From positions 707,578 to 771,577 of the forward strand of contig NZ_JABMKY010000002.1 of NCBI RefSeq assembly GCF_013204845.1: DNA of 64,000 bases. Direction: 5' to 3'. The position numbers and the translations under genes were made by a program. Below the pieces are notes generated by a model that did no database searches, was not told the DNA's origin, and saw only the letters and a list, made by a program, of their open reading frames with translations. Below are positions 42,749 through 51,583 of the stretch, in pieces. Positions within the stretch are counted from its first letter, which is position 1; the number at the start of each line of letters is the position of its first letter. Origin of the DNA: Paenibacillus qinlingensis. Its GTDB lineage: Bacteria; Bacillota; Bacilli; Paenibacillales; NBRC-103111.

Positions 42749-45133
42749 TCATGTCATCTCCCCATTATCTATGAACTTTAGTATCTCCTCTGTACTTGGC
42801 ATAGGTATTGATTTCGGTTTAAGTTTTGATTCTTGTGTAAAATAGCTTTTAGCCTTTTTCCAGAGCATAGTATGCAGCTTCTTCGCTTCATTGGGCTTAA
42901 TTCCAAACTTATCAACCCACAGTTTGATTTCTGTTGTCCTTAGACGTTCTTTTATATCATCAGCCTTCTGGAATACCATTCTTCGTTGCCCTGTGGATTT
43001 TAATTCCTTCTCAGCTTCGATACAGTAATAGTAATGTAACATCTCTCGGAAAACTTCAACTCGGTGTGCATCCTCCGATCCTTTATCAGGACTATAATAA
43101 TCACATGCTCGACAATGCCCTGGTGTGTGTCCACAATTTAGCAAAACATGCGCGTTGCAGTTATGTGTATAGCCCCCTACAACACTCTCTGAGAGCTCTT
43201 CTTCTGATTCAAATACATTTCCTTGAAATTTAAGAGGGGCAGCCTCCATGACCTTCTGTGTAAGTTTGAAAACTTCCTCAAGTTTAGATGGTGTAATCAT
43301 AAACTTGCTAGATATCTTTGTAATCTCATCGAGATTAGTATTCTCATCCACTGAAAAGCTCTGTTCATCAACATTTGTAGTTTCATGTTTTGTTTTTCCC
43401 CACACCCCTTTTTTTAAAATATCAGCAAACTTACCCACTTCTTCAGCTGGCATCGTTTGTGTATATGGCTTTTTGGAAGATGGGTGACTATGTCCTGCTT
43501 GACGCTCCAATAACAAGTCATTATCACCTATTATTTGACGATATGTAAGGTGAAGTGCCCTTAAATTGTGTGGCGTGAAATAAGGTTTAGCTAGCTCTGG
43601 CCAAATCTTTCTCTGAATACGCGCTAAGAAATTGTAAAAACCGCCAGCTCGAATAGGAGCATCATTATGTTTTGTAGCAAATAAACGTAATTCAGTAAGA
43701 TCGTCACCACCCCATTCAACGGGAAAGTGCAAAGGTTTAGATGGAGCAAAATGCAATAATTCATGAAACCATCTCAGAGCATCTGATTTAAGAGTAACTT
43801 GATGAACCCATTCGAATGACTTCTTAACTGGTTGATTTCGAATTGTTTTAGTTTTATGAAATCTTATCCAATAATCCCCCTTTGAATCTATCGTTATTGC
43901 CTCTTGAAGCAGATTAACAACTTCATTTGGCCTAGCTGCAGTTGATAGGATTAACAAACATCCTCTTCTATAGCGATAATCCATTAAGTCATTCTCATTA
44001 AATAGAGCACTTTGATTATTAAGCAGATTCTGTACAAAAATATAAGCTTTTGACATGCTAAATACGCGTCCATGGTTTTTTGACAATATTCGCTTAGGGG
44101 TAGGTACTATTCGGTCAATATTATAACGAGTATTTGTTGTTCTTTTTAACCAACGGAGCCATTGCCGAATTGCCACTCTAAAGCTTGATTTGTTAACTTG
44201 TCCTTTCATCTGACTATTTATTTCATTGTATACCTTAATAATAGAATCTTCATTTAGATCGTTAATACTTAAAGACTTAGCTCGAATTGCGAAGTAACGA
44301 ATGTACTTAACTATCGATTTCCAATAATTTTGGCTTATCGTTTTCTTGCCATATCGAAACAGTAATATCCCCTCGTCATCAAAATAATCCTCCGCTACCG
44401 TTCCATCTACACGTCCAACCAAGTAGGAGAATACAAAATTAATTAAACTCTTTACAAAAGACGTTTCGGTAGAAAATATCCCCGCGGCTATCCAAAGATT
44501 CTTCTCAGCGTCATTGAATCTTATCAGAGCTTTGACTTCAACAGGGGACTCCACCTCTTTAGCTAGCATCTTACCAAGAATAGCCAAGCTGCTTTTATGA
44601 TATTTTGCAATCTTTCTTGCCTCATTTAACGTCGATGTTGTTATTATTCCACTTCCCCCAAGACCATCTTTAAGTGCATAGCCTGCAAACCACAAGCATG
44701 CAACCGTTTGGAGTAAAGGTTTTTTTTTTTTTGCTTTCATAATCCACTTTTCACTATCCATCTGATAAATCGAAGGATAGTGACGTTCAAATAACTCATC
44801 GAAATAAAGAAAATTGGGTAATTTAGAGAATGGAAATTTAATAAGATTGATACGTTGAGGGAAGGCTAGTTCAATAGGAAGAATTCCACGTTGTAAAAAA
44901 GCAAGAAGTAATACGTAATCTTTTTGTATTTCTGATAACTTGGGGAAATTACTAGGTTGTGATAGTTCTGCTACTGGTAAGGACAACAAAACTTCAACAA
45001 CTGGCCACTTTTTTTCATTTCTATACATTATGTATTCTGATTTAGTTAGATGTTTCCAAGTTTCACTAAATCCCTTTCTCTTAGCAAAAATAGGGATATC
45101 ACTGCTTTTTGTGCGGGCTAATGACAAAGACAT
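42749..45133 (-). CDS. tyrosine recombinase, third and largest of the operon
   Basis: A 794-residue integrase-like protein. The catalytic core is in the middle: STAARPNEVVNLLQ (box I arginine), PHNLRALHLTYRQIIG (H-x-x-R), ERQAGHSHPSSKKPYTQTMP (H and candidate nucleophile tyrosine). The C-terminus carries a Cys/His cluster (NCNAHVLLNCGHTPGHCRAC), likely zinc-binding, then a helical end. It is larger than Tn554 TnpB and has no obvious partner in Tn554. GGGGGAAACC precedes the ATG. Confidence 0.85.
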   Translation of the reverse strand: MSLSLARTKSSDIPIFAKRKGFSETWKHLTKSEYIMYRNEKKWPVVEVLLSLPVAELSQPSNFPKLSEIQKDYVLLLAFLQRGILPIELAFPQRINLIKFPFSKLPNFLYFDELFERHYPSIYQMDSEKWIMKAKKKKPLLQTVACLWFAGYALKDGLGGSGIITTSTLNEARKIAKYHKSSLAILGKMLAKEVESPVEVKALIRFNDAEKNLWIAAGIFSTETSFVKSLINFVFSYLVGRVDGTVAEDYFDDEGILLFRYGKKTISQNYWKSIVKYIRYFAIRAKSLSINDLNEDSIIKVYNEINSQMKGQVNKSSFRVAIRQWLRWLKRTTNTRYNIDRIVPTPKRILSKNHGRVFSMSKAYIFVQNLLNNQSALFNENDLMDYRYRRGCLLILSTAARPNEVVNLLQEAITIDSKGDYWIRFHKTKTIRNQPVKKSFEWVHQVTLKSDALRWFHELLHFAPSKPLHFPVEWGGDDLTELRLFATKHNDAPIRAGGFYNFLARIQRKIWPELAKPYFTPHNLRALHLTYRQIIGDNDLLLERQAGHSHPSSKKPYTQTMPAEEVGKFADILKKGVWGKTKHETTNVDEQSFSVDENTNLDEITKISSKFMITPSKLEEVFKLTQKVMEAAPLKFQGNVFESEEELSESVVGGYTHNCNAHVLLNCGHTPGHCRACDYYSPDKGSEDAHRVEVFREMLHYYYCIEAEKELKSTGQRRMVFQKADDIKERLRTTEIKLWVDKFGIKPNEAKKLHTMLWKKAKSYFTQESKLKPKSIPMPSTEEILKFIDNGEMT

Positions 45134-45142
45134 GGTTTCCCC

Positions 45143-47209
45143 CTATCTAATGTAAACATTTGAGATTCGATGAACAATTTCCTCTTGAATTTGATCTTCT
45201 GAGTACCCGAAATGTCGAATCATATCTCCGAGCAGTGCTATTTGTGTCATTAACCCAGCTGCTTTCGAATTTTGAGTAGTAAAGTCTCTACTTCCTCTCA
45301 TCATGTTCCACATTCCTTTAGTTAATCTAGCAAGTGTTTGGAAAGCTTGATCTACTTCGCTCTTTCTTATTGCATAATGATGACAGGAAAAGCATTTCGC
45401 TTCAAATAAACATGCTCCCTGAATGAGACACTTACCTACACCTGTTGGTGCAGGTAAACCATAGTTTGTAAAAAATTCATCTAAAGTAATTTCTTCTGAT
45501 CCCAGTGCCTTTATCAACTCATCTGGTTCAGATTGATTATCGGTAAGTGCTTCAAAAATACGCCAAATAAATCGACCTGCAATTTCACCATCTTGATACT
45601 TCTTCATTGTTGCGAATAGCAAGGCTTTACGAGAGAGATTACTTCTTAGGTAACGACTTAACATCGCTTCATTTTCGTGCCCTGCAGCTAATCGAGCTAA
45701 AGCACTACTTCCAGTCTCAATCGAAATATGTGTTATAAGATAGTGTCTATATCCGTGAGCCTTCCCTTTTTTATCTTTATGTCCAATAAATTCAGCGATT
45801 TTGTCAAAAAACTTATATATTTGCTTTTCATTCAATAGCCATGGAAACTCTTTGAGCTGAAACAAGTGAACATAAGAGGCTTCTGCCCTTTCATTCCACA
45901 TCGGACGTAATTCATTTTCCATTGCTCTCTTCTTTAAAAAGTTTAAAGCCATTAAACCGCTAGAATCTAAAATTGGAAACTGACCATTTCTATGCTTAGC
46001 CTTCTCAATACCCGCATGAGGACTGTATAAACCAATTGCAGCTGGTGCATTTGGTAGAGGTAATACACAATCATCGACTTGCAAGTTAAGCAGATACGTT
46101 TTACGTACCGGCGAAGAAGCTATAATTAACCAAAACGCACGACATAATGCTTCTAAGTCGTCCTCAGGTATATAATTTTCAATCGCTCCCTTCATAAGTG
46201 AAGGAAATTCAGGGTCATCAAATGCTAAACCGTCGCCAGCATACGTCTCTCTTTGAGCCTCACGATGTATACCTGAATACACATCATTTGGCCAGTCCAA
46301 TTGTTTCGGAAAAAAGGAATTCAGACCAATTCCCCACAACATAAATGCTTTGATAAAGCTTAAGCTATTGCCGATGTATTTGTTAGAGTATTTATTACCT
46401 TCATCATTTCGCGAAAAATAATCAAACAAATCTAGATAGTCTTCATAATCAAGAAGAGAAGCATCATGCTCCCTACGTTTATCAAGCCAAGAATAAAATT
46501 TTAATAAAGCTGCTCCAGCCTTACGAATATAGTAATCTAAAGCTTCTGAACGCATCAAATGCTGACGATACTCTTCTGACACATTACCCCATACGGGATG
46601 TAAACAACATTCATCAAAATATGTCTTATGTCTTCTCTTCCCAGGTATTTCTGAATGTCCCAACTCAAAAATTAGATCTTTTAAATTCTTGACATTGTAG
46701 CGTTGATCATTTGGTCGCATCAGATCTGCTAGAGCTACTTCATCTTCTGTAAATTGTTTTAACGGCTTCATGACACTTATCATATGAATAGCTAGTTTGT
46801 TCAACAAACCTTTTTTAGAGCAGCTATCCTTACTTCTTATAAAGTCCTCTTCAGAATTCGAAAGCAGTCCTAACTTTACAGGAAAATTAGCAAGGTTTAC
46901 ACGCCCTCTTGTAGATAAAAATCTAATAATATCTGTACGTCGAGTGAGTGCCTCTTGATCATCGCCATTGCAGTAGCCAGTATCCCAAACCCAGAAAATA
47001 ATGTACCAGAGCTCATGAGAACCCCCTACTCGAAAGGACAATCTTTGCTCAGGTTTGATTGCAAGCCAATCATGTGGGTTAGGATAGGTGGCTTGAAGTT
47101 GAATTACAGCATTCTTCATTGGAAAAAATTTTTGTGCCACATTATTTAATTTGAGTGTTTCTTTCAGAAATCTGCGAAACGCAGCCAAGGGAACCCATTC
47201 TAATGACAC
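45143..47209 (-). CDS. tyrosine recombinase, second of the operon (TnpB-like)
   Basis: A 688-residue integrase. Box I arginine in ASSPVRKTYLLNLQVDD, H-x-x-R in HGYRHYLITHISIETG, then ARLAAGHENEAMLSRYLRS with the tyrosine. The C-terminal CLIQGACLFEAKCFSCHHYA is a Cys/His zinc-like motif similar in kind to that in TnpB of Tn554. Its GTG start overlaps the stop of the first recombinase by one base. Confidence 0.88.
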   Translation of the reverse strand: MSLEWVPLAAFRRFLKETLKLNNVAQKFFPMKNAVIQLQATYPNPHDWLAIKPEQRLSFRVGGSHELWYIIFWVWDTGYCNGDDQEALTRRTDIIRFLSTRGRVNLANFPVKLGLLSNSEEDFIRSKDSCSKKGLLNKLAIHMISVMKPLKQFTEDEVALADLMRPNDQRYNVKNLKDLIFELGHSEIPGKRRHKTYFDECCLHPVWGNVSEEYRQHLMRSEALDYYIRKAGAALLKFYSWLDKRREHDASLLDYEDYLDLFDYFSRNDEGNKYSNKYIGNSLSFIKAFMLWGIGLNSFFPKQLDWPNDVYSGIHREAQRETYAGDGLAFDDPEFPSLMKGAIENYIPEDDLEALCRAFWLIIASSPVRKTYLLNLQVDDCVLPLPNAPAAIGLYSPHAGIEKAKHRNGQFPILDSSGLMALNFLKKRAMENELRPMWNERAEASYVHLFQLKEFPWLLNEKQIYKFFDKIAEFIGHKDKKGKAHGYRHYLITHISIETGSSALARLAAGHENEAMLSRYLRSNLSRKALLFATMKKYQDGEIAGRFIWRIFEALTDNQSEPDELIKALGSEEITLDEFFTNYGLPAPTGVGKCLIQGACLFEAKCFSCHHYAIRKSEVDQAFQTLARLTKGMWNMMRGSRDFTTQNSKAAGLMTQIALLGDMIRHFGYSEDQIQEEIVHRISNVYIR

Positions 47210-48873
47210 TAAACTTCTTCCCCTTTACTCAACATTGCACGCTCTGAAATATCAGATTGTTCCTTGTACAATTTACTCATATGCGCTACTTCACCCTTTT
47301 CAATCTCTGTATTTGTTTCTGGAATCCAATGAATATAACTATTTTGCGTTATTGTTACTGATGAATGCCCAAGCCATTTGCTAATCTCCTCTATTGGTCT
47401 GCGATATCTAAGGCACAAAGAGGTTGCAAAAAGGTGTCTGAAAGTATGAGGATAATAAGATCGTAAATCCATTAAATACTGAGAATTTCCCCATAATTTA
47501 TTGGCTAGTTTATTAAATTTACTGTATACTCCCTTTTCACTTAATGGATTTCCTCTCGAATTATTAGAACCCGAAACAAACAAAAAACCATGATCTTTTC
47601 CATGGTTATGCGACATCAAGTCACTTCGCTGGACAAGTGCCCAGTAAAGTATATCTGTAAACTGATCTTGTGTAGGAAAAGAAATTTCATCTCCAGAGTA
47701 GGGATCAATTGCCTTGTGATTTATTAACGGTACTTCTCTTTGCGACGCTTTCGTTTTCCACCCAGTTTTTATGACCCAGTTTCCATGTAACCCGTTCTCT
47801 TGAATGAATGTTATATTCCCACGCAAAGATAAAACTAATGCTTCTCTTGAGCTATGATACATATCAAGATTGGCTGGGAGAGTAGACTCATCAATTTGGA
47901 TGTTAGCTGCTTCCCCAGGTCGTAAACCAAAGTATCTTAAAATAGTGAATAAAAGAAGGTCTTGTGCATCTTCATAAGGGTTCAAAAATCTGAAGAAAAT
48001 ATTCGCTTCAACTTCGCTTATAACCTCAGAACGATCAATTGGCGTACCTTGACGACCCTTTCCACCGCTTGGACCTGCAGTTCCAGAGTCACGTGCTAGA
48101 TTCTCAACATCAAAAACGATGCGTATTCGGCTACCCGCAGTACCAGATATCAAAGAGTAGCTTTCTCTTATTTCTTTTCTAGGAATTTGTTCTATAGGTA
48201 AATTCTCATACCGCTTTGTACGGTCTCGTAAAAATTCCAAATAAGCACAAGCTGTGTATAGGACAGGTGCAAGTGCACCTGGAGAATATTCACACCAGTC
48301 TGCTTTCTTAAGTTGGTTATGATCACTTCGAACTGCTGGCATTACCTTCCCCTCAGCCATTGCATACTTATTGAGAGGAATACTTTTTAACATTGACCAC
48401 TGTATACTATGATTTGAACCCTTTAATTCTGAAAATGGCTTATACCCATTTGGTATACATCGCAGATAATCAGTAAACCCTAAGAGAATTACCTCAAGTG
48501 GATAAGTCCCACCAGACTTTACTGGTATATGATGTATAATTTCCATTTCGTCTTCTAGCAACCAAAACATTATAAAGTCTAAGAACTTCTTTAAATTACG
48601 AGCGTGTCCCTCTACTGTTTTAATTTGACACTTCTTATCATGTAGCTGACTCAATAAAAATGTAGTTGATTCATGATGCGTTTTATGATCTGGTCCACAT
48701 ATGGCAATGGCATTGCTTCCTTCTACTTGATGTACGTAATATAAACCATTTATTTGAAGCGACTTGTAGTATCGGGCATAAGAAACTAATCTAACTGTTT
48801 CAGTCATTAATGCCGCCCTATCCAAGAGTTCTTTGTATCCCAATCCCGGTCCCCCTTTTGTATCATTATTCAT
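47209..48873 (-). CDS. tyrosine recombinase, first of the operon (TnpA-like)
   Basis: A 554-residue canonical phage-type integrase: box I LRYFGLRPGEAANIQ, box II YYPHTFRHLFATSLCLRY, then ISKWLGHSSVTITQNSYIHW with the catalytic tyrosine. It has an unusually long N-terminal arm/core-binding region. The ATG at 48873 lacks a good ribosome binding site; TTG at 48843 after AAAGGGGGAC is a strong alternative. First gene of a four-gene operon at the element's right end, as tnpA in Tn554. Confidence 0.92.
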   Translation of the reverse strand: MNNDTKGGPGLGYKELLDRAALMTETVRLVSYARYYKSLQINGLYYVHQVEGSNAIAICGPDHKTHHESTTFLLSQLHDKKCQIKTVEGHARNLKKFLDFIMFWLLEDEMEIIHHIPVKSGGTYPLEVILLGFTDYLRCIPNGYKPFSELKGSNHSIQWSMLKSIPLNKYAMAEGKVMPAVRSDHNQLKKADWCEYSPGALAPVLYTACAYLEFLRDRTKRYENLPIEQIPRKEIRESYSLISGTAGSRIRIVFDVENLARDSGTAGPSGGKGRQGTPIDRSEVISEVEANIFFRFLNPYEDAQDLLLFTILRYFGLRPGEAANIQIDESTLPANLDMYHSSREALVLSLRGNITFIQENGLHGNWVIKTGWKTKASQREVPLINHKAIDPYSGDEISFPTQDQFTDILYWALVQRSDLMSHNHGKDHGFLFVSGSNNSRGNPLSEKGVYSKFNKLANKLWGNSQYLMDLRSYYPHTFRHLFATSLCLRYRRPIEEISKWLGHSSVTITQNSYIHWIPETNTEIEKGEVAHMSKLYKEQSDISERAMLSKGEEV

Positions 48874-48975
48874 TATATTGTATATAATAATTAGGTTATA
48901 CTATATTCAATCTTATTTTCATTTACATATTCTCCCTTAATTCTACACAAAGACTTAATTTCTTACAACAATAAT

Positions 48976-49007
48976 AAACCCCTTCCGTAAGATAACAGAA
49001 GGGGTTT
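48976..49007. terminator. terminator hairpin at the right end of the element
   Basis: A perfect 10-bp stem, AAACCCCTTC/GAAGGGGTTT, about 20 bp inside the element end. It could stop transcription entering the element from the truncated topB. Confidence 0.75.
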
Positions 49008-49026
49008 CTAAATATTTCATTGTCTA

Positions 49027-49037
49027 CTTCCCATTTG
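49027..49037 (-). repeat. right terminal inverted repeat of the element
   Basis: Read on the minus strand as CAAATGGGAAG, it matches the left end (CAAATGGAAAG) in 10 of 11 positions and is followed at once by CTGCCC of topB. Confidence 0.7.
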
Positions 49038-49370
49038 CTGCCCTTCTCGCCCCGCATCGCACGCATTAACGAGTTGATTGCATTTCTTCGCTAATTCCGC
49101 TATCACCTTGAGCTGATCATACGTACGCGGGTTAGGAATTAACTTAAATTCAGAAGGGATAATCGGAAGATGATTAATATTCCACTTTTTATATTTTTCG
49201 TCATAATGATCCGGTTCCGCCAGCTCAATCAAATGTCCGATTGCCCACGTGATGATATATTGCTCACCTTCTAGATGAGACCTCATATTTTTGGCTTTTG
49301 GTTCTATTGCGGCAGCTATGTTTCGGCCCATATCGGGTTTTTCCGCAATAATTAATGTCTTCAACCACAA
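49038..49370 (-). pseudogene. topB: topB 5' part: DNA topoisomerase III N-terminal fragment
   Basis: The first about 111 codons of chromosomal topB (LKTLIIAEKPDMGRNIAAAI to NACDAGREGQ), then six codons of element sequence and a stop at 49017. It contains only the start of the TOPRIM metal site, so it is inactive. TTG at 49364 after AGGAGCG, the same context as the element-borne copy, is the likely start. The rest of the gene is at 5591-7523. Confidence 0.96.
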
Positions 49371-49492
49371 ATCGCTCCTATCATATGATTTCCGAAGTCG
49401 AACTAGAAATCAGATTCTGTCGATTCAGTGTATCCCACTTTATTATCGCCTGCAATATCGATTGCGTGAATTATGTCTTTTGGCATAAAAAA

Positions 49493-49532
49493 AAACCTCT
49501 CACACCACCATCGGAAGTGGAATAAGAGGTTT
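49493..49532. terminator. terminator hairpin upstream of topB
   Basis: AAACCTCT and AGAGGTTT pair around a 24-base loop containing CCACCATCGGAAGTGG, giving a branched stem with T- and A-runs at the ends. It ends the DUF1904 transcript. Confidence 0.65.
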
Positions 49533-49576
49533 ACATGAATGGATGGAAATCTTGTTGTCATGGCAGGTCAGTCGTA

Positions 49577-49903
49577 TTAAACCAACTTCCCATTCCAATA
49601 ATAACTATCTTCCCGATATACCTTGAAAGCAATTTCAACCTCAGGAATCCCGAGTGATAATATATGTTTAGTCAGGACCTCCGCATAGGCATCACGAACT
49701 TCCTGCCCACGCTCGAACCAGCCAACTTCAATAAAAGGATAGGTCGTACAGATCTCACCTTGGAAAATGGAGACGACCTGCAAACATTCCAACATGAAAT
49801 TGTCTGTTCCACAAGAGCAAACATCAGCTAATTCCGTAATCAGCGCTGCACTTATGGCCTGGATTTGAGGAACACTAATCCCTCTTACTATCATATGAGG
49901 CAT
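49577..49903 (-). CDS. DUF1904 family protein
   Basis: A 108-residue protein (MPHMIVRGISVPQIQAISAA, then YPFIEVGWFERGQEVRDAYA) of the DUF1904/tautomerase-like superfamily. It has Pro at position 2 like tautomerases, although the family is not proven to be catalytic. AAAGGAGC precedes the start. Confidence 0.85.
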   Translation of the reverse strand: MPHMIVRGISVPQIQAISAALITELADVCSCGTDNFMLECLQVVSIFQGEICTTYPFIEVGWFERGQEVRDAYAEVLTKHILSLGIPEVEIAFKVYREDSYYWNGKLV

Positions 49904-49933
49904 AATGGAAAGCTCCTTTGCGTACTGGTGCGA

Positions 49934-50137
49934 TTAAGCTCTCATTAATTCTTTTATGGTTTGCAAGGAAACCCCTGTTTGATGGTAAATTTCAATAATT
50001 GTCGCGCGCGGATGCGTTCGAACAAAATCTTTTACTTTATTCGATTCGTTCAAAACAAGCTGCGAACAACTTGTACATCTTGCTACCCATTTCGTGAGGA
50101 ACAATCGCCCACATGTATCACAATTGCAAAGTAACAT
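49934..50137 (-). CDS. small zinc-ribbon plus HTH protein
   Basis: A 67-residue protein: N-terminal CNCDTCGRLF and RCTSCSQL pairs form a probable zinc ribbon, followed by a helix-turn-helix (ATIIEIYHQTGVSLQTIKEL). It is similar in plan to the YvyF/TIGR03826 flagellar-operon regulator but about half its length, and no flagellar genes are near. Probably a DNA-binding regulator. Confidence 0.75.
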   Translation of the reverse strand: MLLCNCDTCGRLFLTKWVARCTSCSQLVLNESNKVKDFVRTHPRATIIEIYHQTGVSLQTIKELMRA

Positions 50138-50242
50138 TCTTACACTCTCCTAGAAAACGTTGAATGACCTGTTCTTTAAGGTCATTCGTAGTAGCTAATT
50201 GTTTTCTGGGGGTACATCAAAAAATAGGAGCTAACATGCCGA

Positions 50243-50896
50243 CTATTCGTCACCAACCTGCCAACCGAGCACAAAAGCCTCCCAGCGTCTCTCCTCTGGA
50301 AAATCAACTAGATTGCCAAAGTGTCTTCCTATCGTAACATGCTGCGTTTCATGAGCTTTAAGTGCAGCAGCTTTAACGGACCATAACTTCTCGGTATCCA
50401 CCAGAATAGAAGGTTGAAGCCCTTGGGCACGCAGCAGCGGTGAAAAGGCATAATACAATTTCCTTACACTTGGACAAGCTCCACTGTGTACAGCCGCAGT
50501 AGTCGCCTTGGAGATCGCGATATGGTCACGATGTCCATTACCGCCATCCTCTGCAAATGTGTAGACATTCTCCACTTCGTGATGCTGAATAAACGTGATA
50601 ATCTGTTGCACGAGCGTTTCGAAATCAACTTCATCCAACTGACCATCAGGCCAGCCTAAATGCTCAACCGCTGAAATCCCTAAGATTTCAGCAGCTGCAA
50701 GCATCTCTTGTTCTCGTAGTTCCGCTAATTCTTGTCGATTATTCGCACGCTCTAACCCTTGTCTTCCCGCATCGCCACGTGTGGCTAGAAGTAAGACATT
50801 GTCTTCTCCAGCATCAGCTAGACGGCGAATGAGGCATCCGCTTAAGAATGTTTCATCATCAGGATGGGCATAAATAAACCCGTTTTGGGACCCCAT
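50243..50896 (-). CDS. PIG-L deacetylase (BshB2-like)
   Basis: A 217-residue zinc-dependent LmbE/PIG-L deacetylase. AHPDDE holds the catalytic Asp and two zinc ligands, and GGNGHRDHIAISKA supplies the remaining histidines. The BshB2 type makes glucosaminyl-malate in bacillithiol synthesis, fitting the YtxJ gene at 62722. GAGGTGGACG precedes the ATG. It lies 24 bp after the glutathione peroxidase gene on the same strand, so probably one operon. Confidence 0.88.
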   Translation of the reverse strand: MGSQNGFIYAHPDDETFLSGCLIRRLADAGEDNVLLLATRGDAGRQGLERANNRQELAELREQEMLAAAEILGISAVEHLGWPDGQLDEVDFETLVQQIITFIQHHEVENVYTFAEDGGNGHRDHIAISKATTAAVHSGACPSVRKLYYAFSPLLRAQGLQPSILVDTEKLWSVKAAALKAHETQHVTIGRHFGNLVDFPEERRWEAFVLGWQVGDE

Positions 50897-50919
50897 TGCA
50901 CGTCCACCTCATCTTTCAT

Positions 50920-51399
50920 TTATGCTAAAACAGCTTCAATATCGGCACTAATGTCCGCAGGTTCTGTACGCGCACTATATTGTTTAATCACATTTCCATT
51001 CGCATCAACTAAGAATTTCACGAAATTCCATTCAATGTCGCCAGTAGCATACGGCTCAGGCGTATGACTTAACAAATACGTGTATAATGGATGAGCATGC
51101 TCACCTTTTACATCGATTTTATCAAATAATGGGAATGTCACTTGGTAGTTAAGCTCGCAAAACGCTTGGATTTCTTCATTGGTCCCTGGTTCTTGACCAG
51201 CGAATTGATTACAAGGAAATCCAAGTACGACCAACCCTTGATCTTGGTATTGCTCATAAAGCGCTTGAAGCCCTTTATAATGCGGTGTAAGTCCACAAGC
51301 ACTAGCAACATTCACAATGAGAAGCGTCTTCCCTTTATACGCTGAAAGTGTTTGTGTTTCGCCTGAAATCGTCGTTACTGCGATATCATAAATAGACAT
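50920..51399 (-). CDS. glutathione peroxidase family protein
   Basis: A 159-residue thiol peroxidase: NVASACGLTPHYKGLQALY holds the peroxidatic cysteine (Cys, not selenocysteine); VLGFPCNQFAGQEPGTNEEI is the second conserved cysteine loop; IEWNFVKFLVD holds the catalytic Trp-Asn. Bacillus BsaA is the model. GGAGGCGAAGGG supports ATG at 51399; the frame is open to 51417. Confidence 0.95.
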   Translation of the reverse strand: MSIYDIAVTTISGETQTLSAYKGKTLLIVNVASACGLTPHYKGLQALYEQYQDQGLVVLGFPCNQFAGQEPGTNEEIQAFCELNYQVTFPLFDKIDVKGEHAHPLYTYLLSHTPEPYATGDIEWNFVKFLVDANGNVIKQYSARTEPADISADIEAVLA

Positions 51400-51583
51400 G
51401 AATCCCTTCGCCTCCATTATTTAAAATGCATACTTCCTGAGTATACCATTCCTTTCCACAGAAGCCCAAATGTTCGCCAATGATATTCCCGAATCACTTT
51501 CTATCTCCCGCTAGGTGTGTTATAGTGTTTACCTGTTTATGACAAATCAATAGACAACATCTGATCTTAGGAGGTAACTGATC

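Larger units (their letters stand above)
7524..49037. mobile_element. 41.5-kb integrated element inside topB
   Basis: The boundaries come from the two halves of topB: GAAGGGCAG at the right junction and TACATTTTC at the left rejoin in frame as EGQYIF. Both ends carry an imperfect inverted repeat (CAAATGGAAAG and CAAATGGGAAG), allowing a few bases of uncertainty around the crossover. The right end encodes three tyrosine recombinases plus a TnpC-like protein; the left end encodes a full replacement topB. Most cargo is more AT-rich than the flanks. There is no conjugation machinery, so it is an integrative or transposing element, perhaps moved by other carriers. Tn554 of staphylococci is the closest mechanistic model I know. 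Confidence 0.9.

Noticed and set aside
7524..49037. Integrative conjugative element or prophage
   Set aside because: No relaxase, coupling protein, type IV secretion, capsid or terminase genes were seen. The HerA-like ATPase belongs to the SIR2 operon and not to a conjugation set.
50920..51399. Selenocysteine glutathione peroxidase
   Set aside because: The peroxidatic position is an ordinary cysteine codon in NVASACGLTPHY, with no in-frame TGA.
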